From: an uncultured Clostridium sp.
Lineage (GTDB): Bacteria; Bacillota; Clostridia; TANB77; CAG-508
DNA length: 64,000 bases
NCBI GenBank assembly: GCA_958438515.1
Contig: CAUBRZ010000002.1
Coordinates: 62,001 to 126,000, forward strand
Direction of reading: 5' to 3'
Shown here: one piece after another, positions 40,156-49,910 of the stretch
Numbering within the stretch: position 1 is the stretch's first letter
Layout: every line of letters begins with the position of its first letter
The notes under the pieces: model-generated
What the model saw: the letters and a program-made list of their open reading frames with translations, nothing else
The model's database searches: none
What the model was told of the DNA's origin: nothing
Program-made: the position numbers and the translations under genes

Positions 40156-40644
40156 CTATTTTCTTTCATAAGTTATAAATTCATAATCTAAATTGTTTTT
40201 TTCGTCTTTAACTCCTTTTTCTCTTTCTACTATTTTCCATTCTTCTTCATTTATTTTTGGAAAAAATGTATCTCCTTCAAATTCTTTGTCTATTTGTGTT
40301 ATATACATTTTTTTAACATATGGCATTAAAAAATTATATATCATTGCTCCTCCTATTACAAATGATTCTTCCGGTCCTTCTATTAATTCTTGTATTTGTA
40401 ATAGAGAATGTACTACTTCCACATTTTCATCAGCTACTTTAAAATCTGGATTTTGACTAAATATAATATGTTTTCTATTTGGTAGCACTCTTCCTAATGA
40501 TTCAAATGTTTTTCTTCCCATAATAATATTATGTCCTGTTGTTAATTCTTTAAATCTTTTTAAATCTGCTGGCAAATGCCAAATTAATTCATTATTTTTT
40601 CCTATTATATTGTTTCTTGATTTTGCGACTATAATACTTAGCAT
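40156..40644 (-). CDS. dfrA: Dihydrofolate reductase
   Basis: 162 residues, full length. Reduces dihydrofolate to tetrahydrofolate with NADPH. MLSIIVAKSRNNIIGKNNELIWHLPADLKRF includes the substrate loop and the catalytic acidic residue (LPAD), then HNIIMGRKTFESLG for NADPH and FVIGGAMIYNFLM at the C-terminal side. Lies 38 bases after thyA, the enzyme that produces dihydrofolate, so the pair is a classic operon. One CCG GAA junction does not shift the frame. Confidence 0.96.
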   Translation of the reverse strand: MLSIIVAKSRNNIIGKNNELIWHLPADLKRFKELTTGHNIIMGRKTFESLGRVLPNRKHIIFSQNPDFKVADENVEVVHSLLQIQELIEGPEESFVIGGAMIYNFLMPYVKKMYITQIDKEFEGDTFFPKINEEEWKIVEREKGVKDEKNNLDYEFITYERK

Positions 40645-40682
40645 ATTTTTTCTCCTTAATTATTACTTCATATTCTCTCATT

Positions 40683-41540
40683 TTATTCAGCTACTGGTAT
40701 CTTTCCTAATTTTATTTCTTTATTATAATCATAATCTTTAATCTCAAAATCTTCTACCTTAAATTCATAGAAATTTCTTGTTGGATTATTAATTATTAAT
40801 TTAGGATGTACATCCATACTATCAGCCTCAATTAGTTTTTTTACCAAAGGTATATGTCTGTCATAAATATGGCAATCTCCTATGTTATGTGTTAAAGTTC
40901 CTACTTCTAATCCAGCCACTTGTGCAAACATACATTGTAATGCTGCATATTGCATTACATTCCATCCATTGGCAGCCAACATGTCTTGTGATCTTTGATT
41001 TAATATTAGATGAAGTTTTCCTTGTTTAACTAACCATTGTGTTCCATACACACATGGTTCTAATGCCATATCTTTTAATTCTTCATGATTAAATATATTT
41101 GTCATTATTCTACGACTTGACAAATCATTTTGTAACAAATAAAGTACAAAATCAACTTGATCCATTTCTTTTATTCCTTGTTTTGTTTTAAATTGATATT
41201 TTTTTCCCATTTGATATCCATATGCTTTTCCAATTGTTCCATTTTCGTCAGCCCATTGATCCCAAATATGAGAATTTAAATCTTTTATATTGTTTGATTT
41301 TTTTTGCCAAATCCATAAAACTTCATCAATTGCTCTTTTTACTGTTCCACTGTTATTACGTAAAGTTATCATAGGAAATTCTTTTCCCACATCATATTTA
41401 TTAGTTACTCCTACGATAGATATATAATTTGCTTCACTTCCATCTTCCCATCTTGTACGTACATTTGTACCTTCTGATGAATACCCATTTTGTATTATTT
41501 CTTTACATGTGTCTATAAAATGTTTATCAGCTTGTGTCAT
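40683..41540 (-). CDS. thyA: Thymidylate synthase
   Basis: 285 residues. Converts dUMP to dTMP using methylene-tetrahydrofolate. The catalytic cysteine is in LEPCVYGTQW (about 145-154). Also present: LSSRRIMTNIFNHEELKD, LNQRSQDMLAANGWNVMQYAAL for dUMP binding, and GDCHIYDRHIPLV. The C-terminus is short (GKIPVAE). First gene of thyA-dfrA, preceded by a strong GGAGTGG ribosome site. Confidence 0.96.
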   Translation of the reverse strand: MTQADKHFIDTCKEIIQNGYSSEGTNVRTRWEDGSEANYISIVGVTNKYDVGKEFPMITLRNNSGTVKRAIDEVLWIWQKKSNNIKDLNSHIWDQWADENGTIGKAYGYQMGKKYQFKTKQGIKEMDQVDFVLYLLQNDLSSRRIMTNIFNHEELKDMALEPCVYGTQWLVKQGKLHLILNQRSQDMLAANGWNVMQYAALQCMFAQVAGLEVGTLTHNIGDCHIYDRHIPLVKKLIEADSMDVHPKLIINNPTRNFYEFKVEDFEIKDYDYNKEIKLGKIPVAE

Positions 41541-41689
41541 AAAACAACCACTCCTATTCTTTCATTTTTTTAACAGTATATCATATTACTTCATAAAATA
41601 CTACTTATTTTTCTTTAATTTTACAACTTTCTAAATACACTTTCTTTTTTATATCTTAGAAGGGTTTATTAGACGCGAAAAAAGAAACA

Positions 41690-41712
41690 GTTTTGTACTG
41701 TCCCCTTAATCA
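41690..41712. repeat. GGGGACAG element end at the PflX-like gene stop
   Basis: On the coding (minus) strand the gene ends GATTAAGGGGACAGTAC. This is the same motif that abuts five other stops in the window. Confidence 0.5.
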
Positions 41713-42602
41713 TTCATTTGCCAATTAGGTACATATTCTTCTTCATGTTCACCTAATTCTTGTATATATCCATTCTCAATTTCTATTTCTTCTATGTATT
41801 TTTCTATTTCTTCCCATTCACTTTTTGTTAATTTTCTATTTATTTTTTCATATTCTTTTGATTTGTATGTCGGAAAATATTGTGCCATAATACTAATATA
41901 TATATCACTTTCTAAATTATTTTTTATCCATCTTAATACTTTTTTACTGTTTTCTATATGGTTTGGTAAAACCAAATGTCTTATTATTACTCCTTTTTTT
42001 ATTATATTATTTTTATCAAATTTTGGTTTTCCTACTTGTTTATACATTTCTTTAATTGCTGCAATTGCTACTTCAAAGTAATTATCAACTTTTGAATATT
42101 TTTTTCCAAGTTCATTTATTGCATATTTAAAATCTGGTAAATATATATCAATATATCCTTCTAACATTTTTATTGTTTCTATATTTTCATATGCATTTGT
42201 ATTGTATATAATTGGTATGTTTAATCCTTGTTTTTTTGCTATTTTAATTGCTTCTATAATCTGTGGCACATAACTTGTAGGTGTTACTAAATTTATGTTT
42301 TCTACATGTTTTTCTTGTTGTTTTAAAAATATCTCTGCTAAATCTCTTATAGATATTTCCTTTCCTTTTCCTTGTTGACTAATTTCATAATTTTGGCAAT
42401 ATACACAGTTTAGATTACAATTAGAAAAAAACACTGTACCTGAACCGTTTTTTCCACTAATACATGGTTCTTCAAAATCATGTACTGAATATAAGGCTAT
42501 TTTTACTTTATCAGTTGCCTTACATCGTCCTATATAACCTTCTTTTCTATTAATATCACATTTATGTGGACATATTTCACACTTTTCTAATTGTTCTAAC
42601 AT
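41706..42602 (-). CDS. PflX-type radical SAM protein
   Basis: 298 residues. Radical SAM protein of the pyruvate-formate-lyase-activase-like group (COG1313/PflX type). An N-terminal cysteine motif CEICPHKCDINR (about 8-19) and a further cysteine at RCKA precede the radical SAM motif CNLNCVYCQNYEIS (C-x3-C-x2-C, about 60-70). IPIIYNTNAYENIETI, DIYLPDFKYA and RHLVLPNHIENS follow. Substrate unknown; no PFL-like glycyl radical enzyme is nearby. Ends exactly at a GGGGACAG element. Confidence 0.85.
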   Translation of the reverse strand: MLEQLEKCEICPHKCDINRKEGYIGRCKATDKVKIALYSVHDFEEPCISGKNGSGTVFFSNCNLNCVYCQNYEISQQGKGKEISIRDLAEIFLKQQEKHVENINLVTPTSYVPQIIEAIKIAKKQGLNIPIIYNTNAYENIETIKMLEGYIDIYLPDFKYAINELGKKYSKVDNYFEVAIAAIKEMYKQVGKPKFDKNNIIKKGVIIRHLVLPNHIENSKKVLRWIKNNLESDIYISIMAQYFPTYKSKEYEKINRKLTKSEWEEIEKYIEEIEIENGYIQELGEHEEEYVPNWQMND

Positions 42603-42645
42603 AAGCTTCTACTCTCCATTGTATAATTTATAAAATACCTATTTA

Positions 42646-43308
42646 TTATTTTTCTACTTTTTTTACTATAAATCTATCTTCATTTTCTACTAAATAAATC
42701 GTCTTTTTATTAAATCTTTCTTTATTATTTTTAACTATTTCTTGTATTTTTGTATCACTTTGATTTATGTTTGTTTTTCCTATTTCTTCACTTTGTAAAT
42801 TTTCTATTATCACATTTTCTTTATCTGAATAATCTTCTAAATATTCTATTATTTCTACTTTGTATCCTTCTTTTGTTTTTTCTATATTGTTTAATAAAAA
42901 ACTGTCTTCTTTTTCATTTAGATTGGTTTCCGTTGCCAAATAATTACCAGATTCTTCATCATACTCAAAGCTTTGGTTTCCTTCCTTTGGAAACTTTTTA
43001 TCAAATTCTTCTCCAAATATTTCTTTTGCTTTTTGTTCAATTTCTTCTTTAGTCGTCTCATATTCTTCCAAATTCCTTTTTACTACTTCCCAAATCCATA
43101 ATTCATTTGCTTTGTTTATATCATCAAATTCAGGTAATGCCTCAGTCGTAATTTCTTTCCACATATATATCTGAGATATATAACTTTCTATATTTTCTAT
43201 CTCTTTAACACTTATATTATTTTTAGCATCTGCCAATATATTTCTATAAACTAACATTCCCATAAATATAATTGCTAAAATCATTATAATGATAAACATT
43301 TTCTTCAT
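42646..43308 (-). CDS. Exported/membrane-anchored protein of unknown function
   Basis: 220 residues. The N-terminus KKMFIIIMILAIIFMGMLVY is a signal anchor; the rest is acidic and helical with YISQIYMWKEITTEALPEFDDINKANELWIW and a repeated Glu/Lys pattern. No domain recognised. It lies downstream of the two-component system, separated by a strong palindrome at 43379-43416, so it may be a target or partner of the kinase; that rests only on position. The last 30 residues (NNKERFNKKTIYLVENEDRF) look like a small sheet. Confidence 0.7.
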   Translation of the reverse strand: MKKMFIIIMILAIIFMGMLVYRNILADAKNNISVKEIENIESYISQIYMWKEITTEALPEFDDINKANELWIWEVVKRNLEEYETTKEEIEQKAKEIFGEEFDKKFPKEGNQSFEYDEESGNYLATETNLNEKEDSFLLNNIEKTKEGYKVEIIEYLEDYSDKENVIIENLQSEEIGKTNINQSDTKIQEIVKNNKERFNKKTIYLVENEDRFIVKKVEK

Positions 43309-43378
43309 TACTTTTCCCCCATTTTAGCATTTACTTTTTTCTTTATTTCTATTTTATCATAGTAATTTTTCGCTTTCA

Positions 43379-43416
43379 AGGGAATAGAACTTAAATATTT
43401 AAGTTCTATTCCCTTT
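43379..43416 (-). terminator. Perfect 38-bp palindrome after the histidine kinase gene
   Basis: AAGGGAATAGAACTTAAAT and its exact reverse complement meet at 43397/43398, right after the kinase stop codon, with A and T runs outside. Probably a terminator. Its sequence mimics the ends of the element at 45417-45551 joined together. Confidence 0.7.
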
Positions 43417-43417
43417 T

Positions 43418-45398
43418 TTACACTTTATTCCACTTCATATCTACTTTAAACAAATCCCCATCAATTGTTACTTTGAATTCTCCTCCTTGTAATCTTGTTA
43501 AACTTTCTGCAATTGATAGTCCTAATCCACTTCCTTCTGTATATCTCGCTTTGTCTCCTCTTATAAACCTTTGCATTAGTTCTTCACTACTTATATTTAA
43601 TTTTTCTTTTGAAATGTTTTTAATGCTGATATTTAATATGTCTTTTTGCTCTTTTACGTCTATATATACACGTGAAGATTCTAGAGCATATTTTGTAATA
43701 TTACTAAATATATTTTCAATAACTCTATATAAATATCTACTATCTGCTTTTATTTTTATTTCTTTTTCTGGTATTTGCATTTCTATTTCTAAATTTTTTT
43801 CTTCAAATTTATCTTTAAATTCTCCTATTGTCTGATTTAATAATTCTTTTATACTGATTTGTTCTAAATTTAATTTTATATTTCCTGAAGATACTTTTGA
43901 TGCTTCAATCAAATCTTCTGTTAGTTTCTTTAATCTTTGTGACTTTTTATCCAATATTTCAATATACTTTTGTATTTTCTCATCTTGGATATTTTCTTTT
44001 TTCAACAAATCCACATAATTAATTATTGATGTAAGTGGTGTTTTTATATCATGTGACACATTTGTAATTAGTTCTGTTTTTAATCTTTCAGATTTTAGTT
44101 TTTCTGCTATAGCATTTGAAAAGCCACTAGCTATATCATTAACATATATAGCCATTTCCTTTAAGACTCCCTTAAGCTCTTGTTCTTCTATTCTCACTTC
44201 TTTTTTTCCTTCACAAATGTCTTTTAATGCTTGTTTTATCTTTTCTTGCTGAAGTACATACTTTTTCATTTTATAATATGTCCACACCCAAAATATGATT
44301 AATAAAATAATTGCAATTCCATTTGAACGTAGACTAAATAAAATAAAATTTATTGCTATAAACAAAATATAGTATAAAAACAGTCTTTTCTTTTCTCTTA
44401 TATTTGTATTTATAATCTTAAAAATCTTGTATATTGCAAAACTCTTCCAAAAAGTCTTAGCCTTTATCCTTTTTATAGTTGTTACACCTATAATGCCGAC
44501 ATATTGCATAACATATAAAATAACAAATAATTATAGATAATAAAGTAATATAGTTTACAGTCCTAAACATGTTAGCTAATCCAACTAGTAAAATCATAAT
44601 AGCACAAAAACATCCAGCACATAATATTTCATAAGGTATATTATCTATTGTGTTTAAATTAATTTTATTTTCTCCTTTTTTATGCCCAATTGACCAAAAT
44701 AGATAAATTGCAATTAAACTCAATAAAACAGTTGTTATAAAAAAAGCATAAAATGGTGCAATTTTATTTTCTAACATATATTGATATATTGTTTGACTCA
44801 TACCTAAAATTGTATTTTTGTCAATAAGGTTACTATCGTAATATGTATAAATATCATAATCACCTAGTTTATCATTTCCATCATTAGAATTTTTATAATT
44901 ATGCTCAAAGTTATACTTGTAATTTTCCTGATTTATACACTCTATATTTGTATCGATCTTTCCATTTGTAACAATCCAATATATCTTATTATTTTTTATT
45001 TCATCCATTATTTTTTGATAGTCTTGACTTTTTATATTTGTAAACATTTGCTTAGTTTTATTATTTATAATAATGTATTCAACATATATAGGCATACTTG
45101 TATACACTTCTTGATTATTTTGAGCATCTGAATAGTAATAACTATTTTCCATGTCATCTTTTACTTTTACAAAATCATTATTATATATATCATTTACGTT
45201 ATTACATTTAGTAAGTTGACTTGTTACAAAACTCAAATAATTATCCCCAAAAAATTCCGATTGAGTATATTCTCTACTATCTCCGTATTTATCCAAAAAA
45301 GACAGATGAAATATGCTAAATACAAATATTGCTACCAAAATTGGAATTAATATATAACAAATTACTTTTAAAAAACTAGAATTTCTAATATTATTCAC
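43418..45398 (-). CDS. Membrane sensor histidine kinase, read through a CGGC site
   Basis: 659 residues from a GTG at 45398, chosen for the spacing from GAGGAA; a GTG at 45407 is also in frame. N-terminal helix, a large exterior sensing loop (about 40-200), several helices (about 205-370), then HisKA with NVSHDIKTPLTSI (phospho-histidine), an N-box ENIFSNITKYA and the G2 box GSGLGLSIAE. The frame site CGGC (44495-44498) after TGT lies between helices and gives YAICGIIGVTTIKR. Without it the sensor and the kinase would be separate proteins. Partner response regulator is just upstream. Signal unknown. Confidence 0.88.
44495..44498 (-). other. CGGC frame site in histidine kinase gene (Gly301)
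   Basis: In-phase CGG after TGT. The only site followed by C; with the others it shows all four CGGN versions in use. Confidence 0.88.
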
Positions 45399-45416
45399 AC
45401 TTTTCACTTCCTCTTT

Positions 45417-45551
45417 ATAAAAGGGGGACAGGACTTAAATATTTCATAAGTATTGTCAATTATTTAATTTTTTTGTCGATTATAATAAAATGCTAACTTT
45501 GATATTTTTCGACTTATTTTATGAAATATTTAAGTCCTGTCCCCCTTTTAT
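45417..45551. mobile_element. MITE-like inverted-repeat element between response regulator and kinase genes
   Basis: About 135 bp with near-perfect terminal inverted repeats of roughly 33 bases (starting ATAAAAGGGGGACAGGACTT and ending in its complement) around an AT-rich centre containing TTTGTCGAT and TTTTTCGAC. No coding capacity. The same end sequence is seen at four other gene ends. Non-autonomous transposable element or REP-like element is inferred. Confidence 0.65.
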
Positions 45552-46237
45552 TCAACTTTATATCCTACACCCCAAATCACCTTTAAGTATTGTGGTTCTT
45601 TTGGATTGATTTCTATTTTTTCTCTTATATGTCTTATATGAACTGCTATTATATTTTCTGCCCCAAAGCCTTCTTCTTTCCATACATTTTCATAAATTTC
45701 TGGTATCGAATATACCTTTCCTTTATTTTTTAGTAAAAACTTCAATATATTATATTCTGTAGCTGTAAGTTTTACTTGTTTGTCATCTACGCTCACAGTC
45801 TTTTTTTCGTCATTTATTATTAGTCCCCCTGTTTTATAAATCACTTCATTTTCTTTTGGTTCTATCGAACCTAGTTTTACATATCTTCGTAAATTTGAGT
45901 TAACTCTTGCAATTAATTCTAATGGATTAAACGGTTTTGTTATATAGTCATCTGCTCCTAAGTCCAATCCTTCTATTTTATCATAATCTTCTGACTTCGC
46001 TGATAATAGAATTACTGGTATTGATTTCTCTTTCCTTATTTCTTTTAATGTTTCTAATCCATCTTTCTTAGGCATCATAATATCTAATATCACTAAATGT
46101 ATTTCTTGGCTATTTATTACTTCTAAAGCTTTTTGACCATTATATGCTTTTATTATGTTATAACCTTCTTTTTTTAAGTAAATTTCAATTGCTCCTACAA
46201 TTTCTTTATCATCATCTACAACTAATATATTATACAT
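45548..46237 (-). CDS. OmpR-family response regulator
   Basis: 229 residues. Receiver domain with VVDDDKEIV (acidic pocket), LVILDIMMPKKDG (phospho-acceptor aspartate about 52) and ITKPFNPLEL (conserved lysine), then a winged-helix DNA-binding domain (LTATEYNILKFLLKNKGKVYSI and VHIRHIREKIE). Cognate partner of the membrane kinase that follows. Ribosome site AAGGAG. The stop codon is followed at once by the inverted-repeat element, which separates it from the kinase gene. Confidence 0.95.
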   Translation of the reverse strand: MYNILVVDDDKEIVGAIEIYLKKEGYNIIKAYNGQKALEVINSQEIHLVILDIMMPKKDGLETLKEIRKEKSIPVILLSAKSEDYDKIEGLDLGADDYITKPFNPLELIARVNSNLRRYVKLGSIEPKENEVIYKTGGLIINDEKKTVSVDDKQVKLTATEYNILKFLLKNKGKVYSIPEIYENVWKEEGFGAENIIAVHIRHIREKIEINPKEPQYLKVIWGVGYKVE

Positions 46238-46299
46238 TCGCTTTCTCCTTTCATAATGCCATTTTCAGATTATGTATTTAGTATAACATATAATATCTT

Positions 46300-46343
46300 A
46301 ATAAAAAATAGAGGAAATATTAATTTTTTATTAATATCTCCTC
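46300..46343 (-). terminator. Terminator overlapping the end of the amidase gene
   Basis: GAGGAGATATTAAT pairs with ATTAATATTTCCTC on the minus strand and is followed by TATTTTTT. The left arm includes the last codons of the gene. Confidence 0.65.
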
Positions 46344-46828
46344 ATTCCTTGTATATGAATCCATCTGATTTTTTTAAAATAATATTCTGAAATTGCTTTT
46401 CCATAATTGTCAATTGTGTGTGATGCAATTTTTATTTTTGATAGACTTAATTTGTTTTCAATTTCTACAATTAATAATGTATGTTCAAATTTTTCTCCAT
46501 CAAAAGATAATTGCGTAATATCTCCTACCTCTATTTGGTCTTGTTCCACTTCTTTGGCATATGGACCTATACTTTTATTATTAACAAGAAATTTATATAG
46601 ATATTCAACACCAGTCAATGATGGTGACTTGTTATTTGCATCTATATAGTACCATCCAAAATTTTTCGTATAGTTCATTGAATTAGTTCCAGCATATAAA
46701 CATTGTGATACAAAGTTTGTGCAATCTCCTCCTAATAAATCAAAATTGTAATACTTTGGATTACGCAAATATGACCACTTTTTGGCATATTCTATTGCTA
46801 ATTTTCTTTCATAAGTAAGATTTTTCAT
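46331..46828 (-). CDS. Amidase_6-type putative amidase-domain protein
   Basis: 165 residues. Papain-like putative amidase domain (Amidase_6 type): opens with YERKLAIEYAKKWSYLRNPKYYNFD, then GGDCTNFVSQCLYAG, where DCTNF holds the probable nucleophile cysteine, and EHTLLIVEI with the likely histidine, followed by HTIDNYG. No signal peptide, which is odd for a wall enzyme; in other Firmicutes these domains are often exported or found in sporulation loci. Located just after the CAP-domain gene, with a short gap. Confidence 0.82.
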   Translation of the reverse strand: MKNLTYERKLAIEYAKKWSYLRNPKYYNFDLLGGDCTNFVSQCLYAGTNSMNYTKNFGWYYIDANNKSPSLTGVEYLYKFLVNNKSIGPYAKEVEQDQIEVGDITQLSFDGEKFEHTLLIVEIENKLSLSKIKIASHTIDNYGKAISEYYFKKIRWIHIQGMRRY

Positions 46829-46839
46829 TATTATCCTTT

Positions 46840-47613
46840 CTATTTTCCTATAAACATTTGAACAAATACTTTGCCATATTTAGGGCTACTTACAACTCCA
46901 ATTCCAGTATAATTAAAATTACTATTTAATATATTTGCTTTATGCCCTGAAGAATTCATCCATGAAGTAACTGCGTTATCATTACTTGAATTTGCTGCTA
47001 TATTCTCACCTGCTGTTTTATATGTTATTTTAAAACTTCTTAACATATCAAAAGGTGAACCATAAGTTGGTGATGTATGTGAAAAATAGTTATTAGCAAC
47101 CATATCTTCTGCTTTTATTCTAGCAACCCTTTGAACTTCTTTATCAACTTTTAATGATTGTACACCGTTTTGCATCCTTTGCTGATTTATTAAGTTAAAT
47201 ACTTCCTGTTCATCTTGATTCATATTATTTTGTAAAGTTTGTTCCCCTGAATTATTATTTGAAGTAGAATCTCCTGTTTGTGTATTTGATGTATTTTTAG
47301 GATAAATTGCTTTTACATATTTTTTACTAACTGCTCCAACATAATCTCCTTCTACTTGGACTATATACCAATCTCCTACTCCTGCAAATACTCTTATATA
47401 TTCATTTTTGTTGACTGTTGCAACAATACTATATTGAGTACCCGGACCACTTCTTACATTTAATTTTGAAGCTGTTACCAAACCTGTTGAAAAATCAACT
47501 TTGTAATAATGTTGCATACCAAATGATGTAGAAAAAGCCCCTACTATTACTGTAAAAACTATTAACATTGTCATTCTTAATATATGTTTCTTCTTTATTG
47601 TTATTATCTTCAT
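46840..47613 (-). CDS. Secreted SH3b plus CAP/SCP-domain protein
   Basis: 257 residues from ATG 47613, preceded by GGGAGGTG; a GTG three codons upstream is too close to the ribosome site. Signal peptide (about 10-30), a bacterial SH3 domain (ASKLNVRSGPGTQYSIVATV, about 45-105) that likely binds peptidoglycan, a serine/asparagine linker, and a CAP domain (NLINQQRMQNGVQSLKVD, FSHTSPTYGSPFDML, AGENIAANSS, WMNSSGHKANILN). Same domain type as YkwD/SafA-related spore or wall proteins. Contains CCG GGT and AAC GGT strings that do not shift the frame. Confidence 0.9.
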   Translation of the reverse strand: MKIITIKKKHILRMTMLIVFTVIVGAFSTSFGMQHYYKVDFSTGLVTASKLNVRSGPGTQYSIVATVNKNEYIRVFAGVGDWYIVQVEGDYVGAVSKKYVKAIYPKNTSNTQTGDSTSNNNSGEQTLQNNMNQDEQEVFNLINQQRMQNGVQSLKVDKEVQRVARIKAEDMVANNYFSHTSPTYGSPFDMLRSFKITYKTAGENIAANSSNDNAVTSWMNSSGHKANILNSNFNYTGIGVVSSPKYGKVFVQMFIGK

Positions 47614-47666
47614 AAAGTACACCTCCCTTTTTATTCTATTACTATTTAGATGTCCTTTATGACAAG

Positions 47667-47692
47667 AAAAAAACAGCTTTTATGCTGTTTCT
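47667..47692 (-). terminator. Terminator after clpX
   Basis: AAACAGC pairs with GCTGTTT and a T run follows on the minus strand, overlapping the last clpX codons. Confidence 0.75.
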
Positions 47693-48997
47693 TTCTGTGT
47701 ATTTTTAGGTGTTTGTCTTTTTTTCTTTTCTGTTTGCTTACTATGTTCTTCATTTATAATTATTTTTGGACCTTTCATATCTACTACCGTTTCTTTTGTA
47801 ATAATGCATTTTTCAATGTCTGGATTAGATGGTATTTCAAACATAATATCTCTCATAATTTCTTCAATTATAGAACGCAATCCTCTTGCACCAGTCTTTC
47901 TTTCAATTGCCTTATCGACAATTGCCTCTAATGCCTCTTGTTCAAATATCAATTCAACGCCATCTATTTCAAATAATTTTTGATATTGTTTTACTAATGA
48001 ATTTTTAGGTTCTACTAAAATTTCAATTAAAGCTTCTTTGTCTAAGTCTTTCAAAGTAGCTATAATTGGAAGTCTTCCTATAAATTCTGGAATTAGTCCA
48101 AATTTTAATAAATCTTGTGGCAATAGTTCTTTAAAAATCTCATATTGACTAATATCTTTTTTACTTTTTACTTGTTTTCCAAATCCAATAGCTTTTTCTC
48201 CTGTTCTATCTGCTATAATATTCTCTAGTCCTTCAAATGCTCCTCCACAAATAATAAGTATATTCTCTGTATTAATTTGAATAAGCTCTTGATTTGGGTG
48301 TTTTCTTCCTCCTTGTGGTGGAACAGATGCTACTGTTCCTTCTATAATTTTTAATAATGCCTGTTGGACACCTTCTCCGGCTTACATCTCTTGTAATTGA
48401 TGGATTTTCAGACTTTCTTGTTATTTTATCTATCTCATCTATATAAATAATTCCTTTTTCTGCTTTTTGTACATCTCCATCAGCTGCTTGAATTAACTTT
48501 AATAAAATATTTTCAACATCTTCTCCTACATATCCTGCCTCTGTTAAAGTTGTAGCATCTGCAATAGCAAATGGTACATTTAAAATCTTAGCTAATGTCC
48601 TTGCAAGCAAAGTTTTTCCACAACCAGTTGGACCTAAAAGTAAAATATTGCTTTTTTGAATCTCTACTTCATCTTTTTTAGCATATTCTTCATGGGCAAT
48701 TCTTTTATAATGATTATACACAGCAACTGATAAAGTTCTTTTGGCTTCATCTTGACCAATAACATAATCATCTAAAACTTTTTTAATTTCTTTAGGACTT
48801 GGTACATTATTAAGTTCATTTAATTCATAACCTGTTTTTTCATCATCATAAAGTTCTGCCTCAATAATACTAGTACATAATTCTACACACTCATCACAAA
48901 TATAAACTCCAGGACCTGCCACTATTTTTTTCACATTTTCTTGTGCTTTTCCACAAAATGAACATCTTACACTTTTTGGTGTATCATTTCTTGCCAT
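47680..48997 (-). CDS. clpX: ATP-dependent Clp protease ATP-binding subunit ClpX, read through a CGGA site
   Basis: 438 residues, normal length after correction. AAA+ unfoldase that feeds ClpP. N-terminal zinc finger ([11 protein letters not shown] and CDECVELC), Walker [14 protein letters not shown], pore loop GYVGEDVEN, Walker [11 protein letters not shown], then across the site [19 protein letters not shown], the RKH loop GGRKHPNQE, and sensor [16 protein letters not shown] (48376-48379) after AGC encodes the first glycine of SGEG. Follows clpP as in other Firmicutes. Zero-frame reading would yield two useless fragments. Confidence 0.96.
48376..48379 (-). other. CGGA frame site in clpX (Gly207)
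   Basis: In-phase CGG after AGC, giving RDVSGEGVQQA as in all ClpX. 206 codons precede it and 231 residues follow. Confidence 0.96.
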
Positions 48998-49025
48998 AAT
49001 AAATTATTCTCTCCTTTTTGAAATA

Positions 49026-49165
49026 TAAGGGACACTACTTAAAGTATTCACTTCCTTGTCATTTTTTGTCGTTTTTCAATTTTTATCTTATTTTTTTAAT
49101 ATTTTTTTCTCTTATCTCGACAATATTCTACTCAATAAATGAATAGTTTTAGTCCTGTCCCCCTC
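49026..49165. repeat. Diverged inverted-repeat element between clpP and clpX
   Basis: AAGGGACACTACTTAAAGTA on the left is an imperfect inverted match to TTTTAGTCCTGTCCCCCTC on the right; the centre holds TTTTGTCG and CTCGACAAT as in the 45417-45551 copy. The right end overlaps the last codons and stop of clpP. Confidence 0.6.
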
Positions 49166-49763
49166 TTTTGCTCATAATTCCATCTATTAGCCCATATTTT
49201 AATGCTTCTTCTGCTGTCATGTAATTGTCTCTTTCTGTATCTTTTTGAATTGTTTCTACTGTTTGACCTGTTCTTTCACTTAAAAATTTGTTTAATTTTT
49301 CTCTTGTTTTTACTAAGTGGTCTGCATGGATTTTTATTTCAGTTGCTTGACCAGATAGTCCTCCACCTCCAATTAGTGGTTGATGTATTAATATTTCTGC
49401 ATTTGGTGTTGCAAATCTTTTTCCTTTTTCTCCAGCAGCAAGTAATGCTGCTCCCATGCTTGCAGCCATTCCTATACATATTGTTGATACAGGACAAGTA
49501 ATATAGTTCATCGTATCTATTATTCCCATTCCATCTGTAATTGATCCTCCTGGTGAATTTATATATAAACTTATTTCTTTATCTGGATCTTCTGATTCCA
49601 AAAATAATAATTGTGCTATTATTAAACTAGATGTTGTTGGATTTACATCTTCTCCTAAAAATATAATTCTATCTTTTAATAATCTTGAGAAAATATCATA
49701 TGATCTTTCTCCTTTACTTGTTTGTTCAACAACATAAGGTACTAAACTATTTTTTTCTAACAT
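49149..49763 (-). CDS. clpP: ATP-dependent Clp protease proteolytic subunit ClpP
   Basis: 204 residues from the second ATG (49763), which is seven bases after GGAGG; the first ATG (49769) is too close. Catalytic Ser in [11 protein letters not shown] (about 97), His in [10 protein letters not shown] and Asp in KDTERDNYM. Conserved [14 protein letters not shown]. Degrades proteins unfolded by ClpX. The final residues SKRGGQD and the stop are encoded by the GGGGACAG element, so the normal C-terminus has been replaced or extended by it. Between tig and clpX. Confidence 0.96.
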   Translation of the reverse strand: MLEKNSLVPYVVEQTSKGERSYDIFSRLLKDRIIFLGEDVNPTTSSLIIAQLLFLESEDPDKEISLYINSPGGSITDGMGIIDTMNYITCPVSTICIGMAASMGAALLAAGEKGKRFATPNAEILIHQPLIGGGGLSGQATEIKIHADHLVKTREKLNKFLSERTGQTVETIQKDTERDNYMTAEEALKYGLIDGIMSKRGGQD

Positions 49764-49910
49764 TTTCATTCCTCCTTAATTTCTTTTATTATATATAAAA
49801 TAATTATAATTGCAAAAAAGCTGGAGATAAAATTTAACGAATCAAATTAAATTTCATAACCATGCTTTTTCTATATAAATCTTTCTTTATTGTATTTAAA
49901 ATTATATCTC

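Noticed and set aside
44457..44509. Sensor and kinase as two overlapping genes
   Set aside because: The second frame begins inside the membrane region without a ribosome site, and the overlap contains the CGGC site that joins them precisely.
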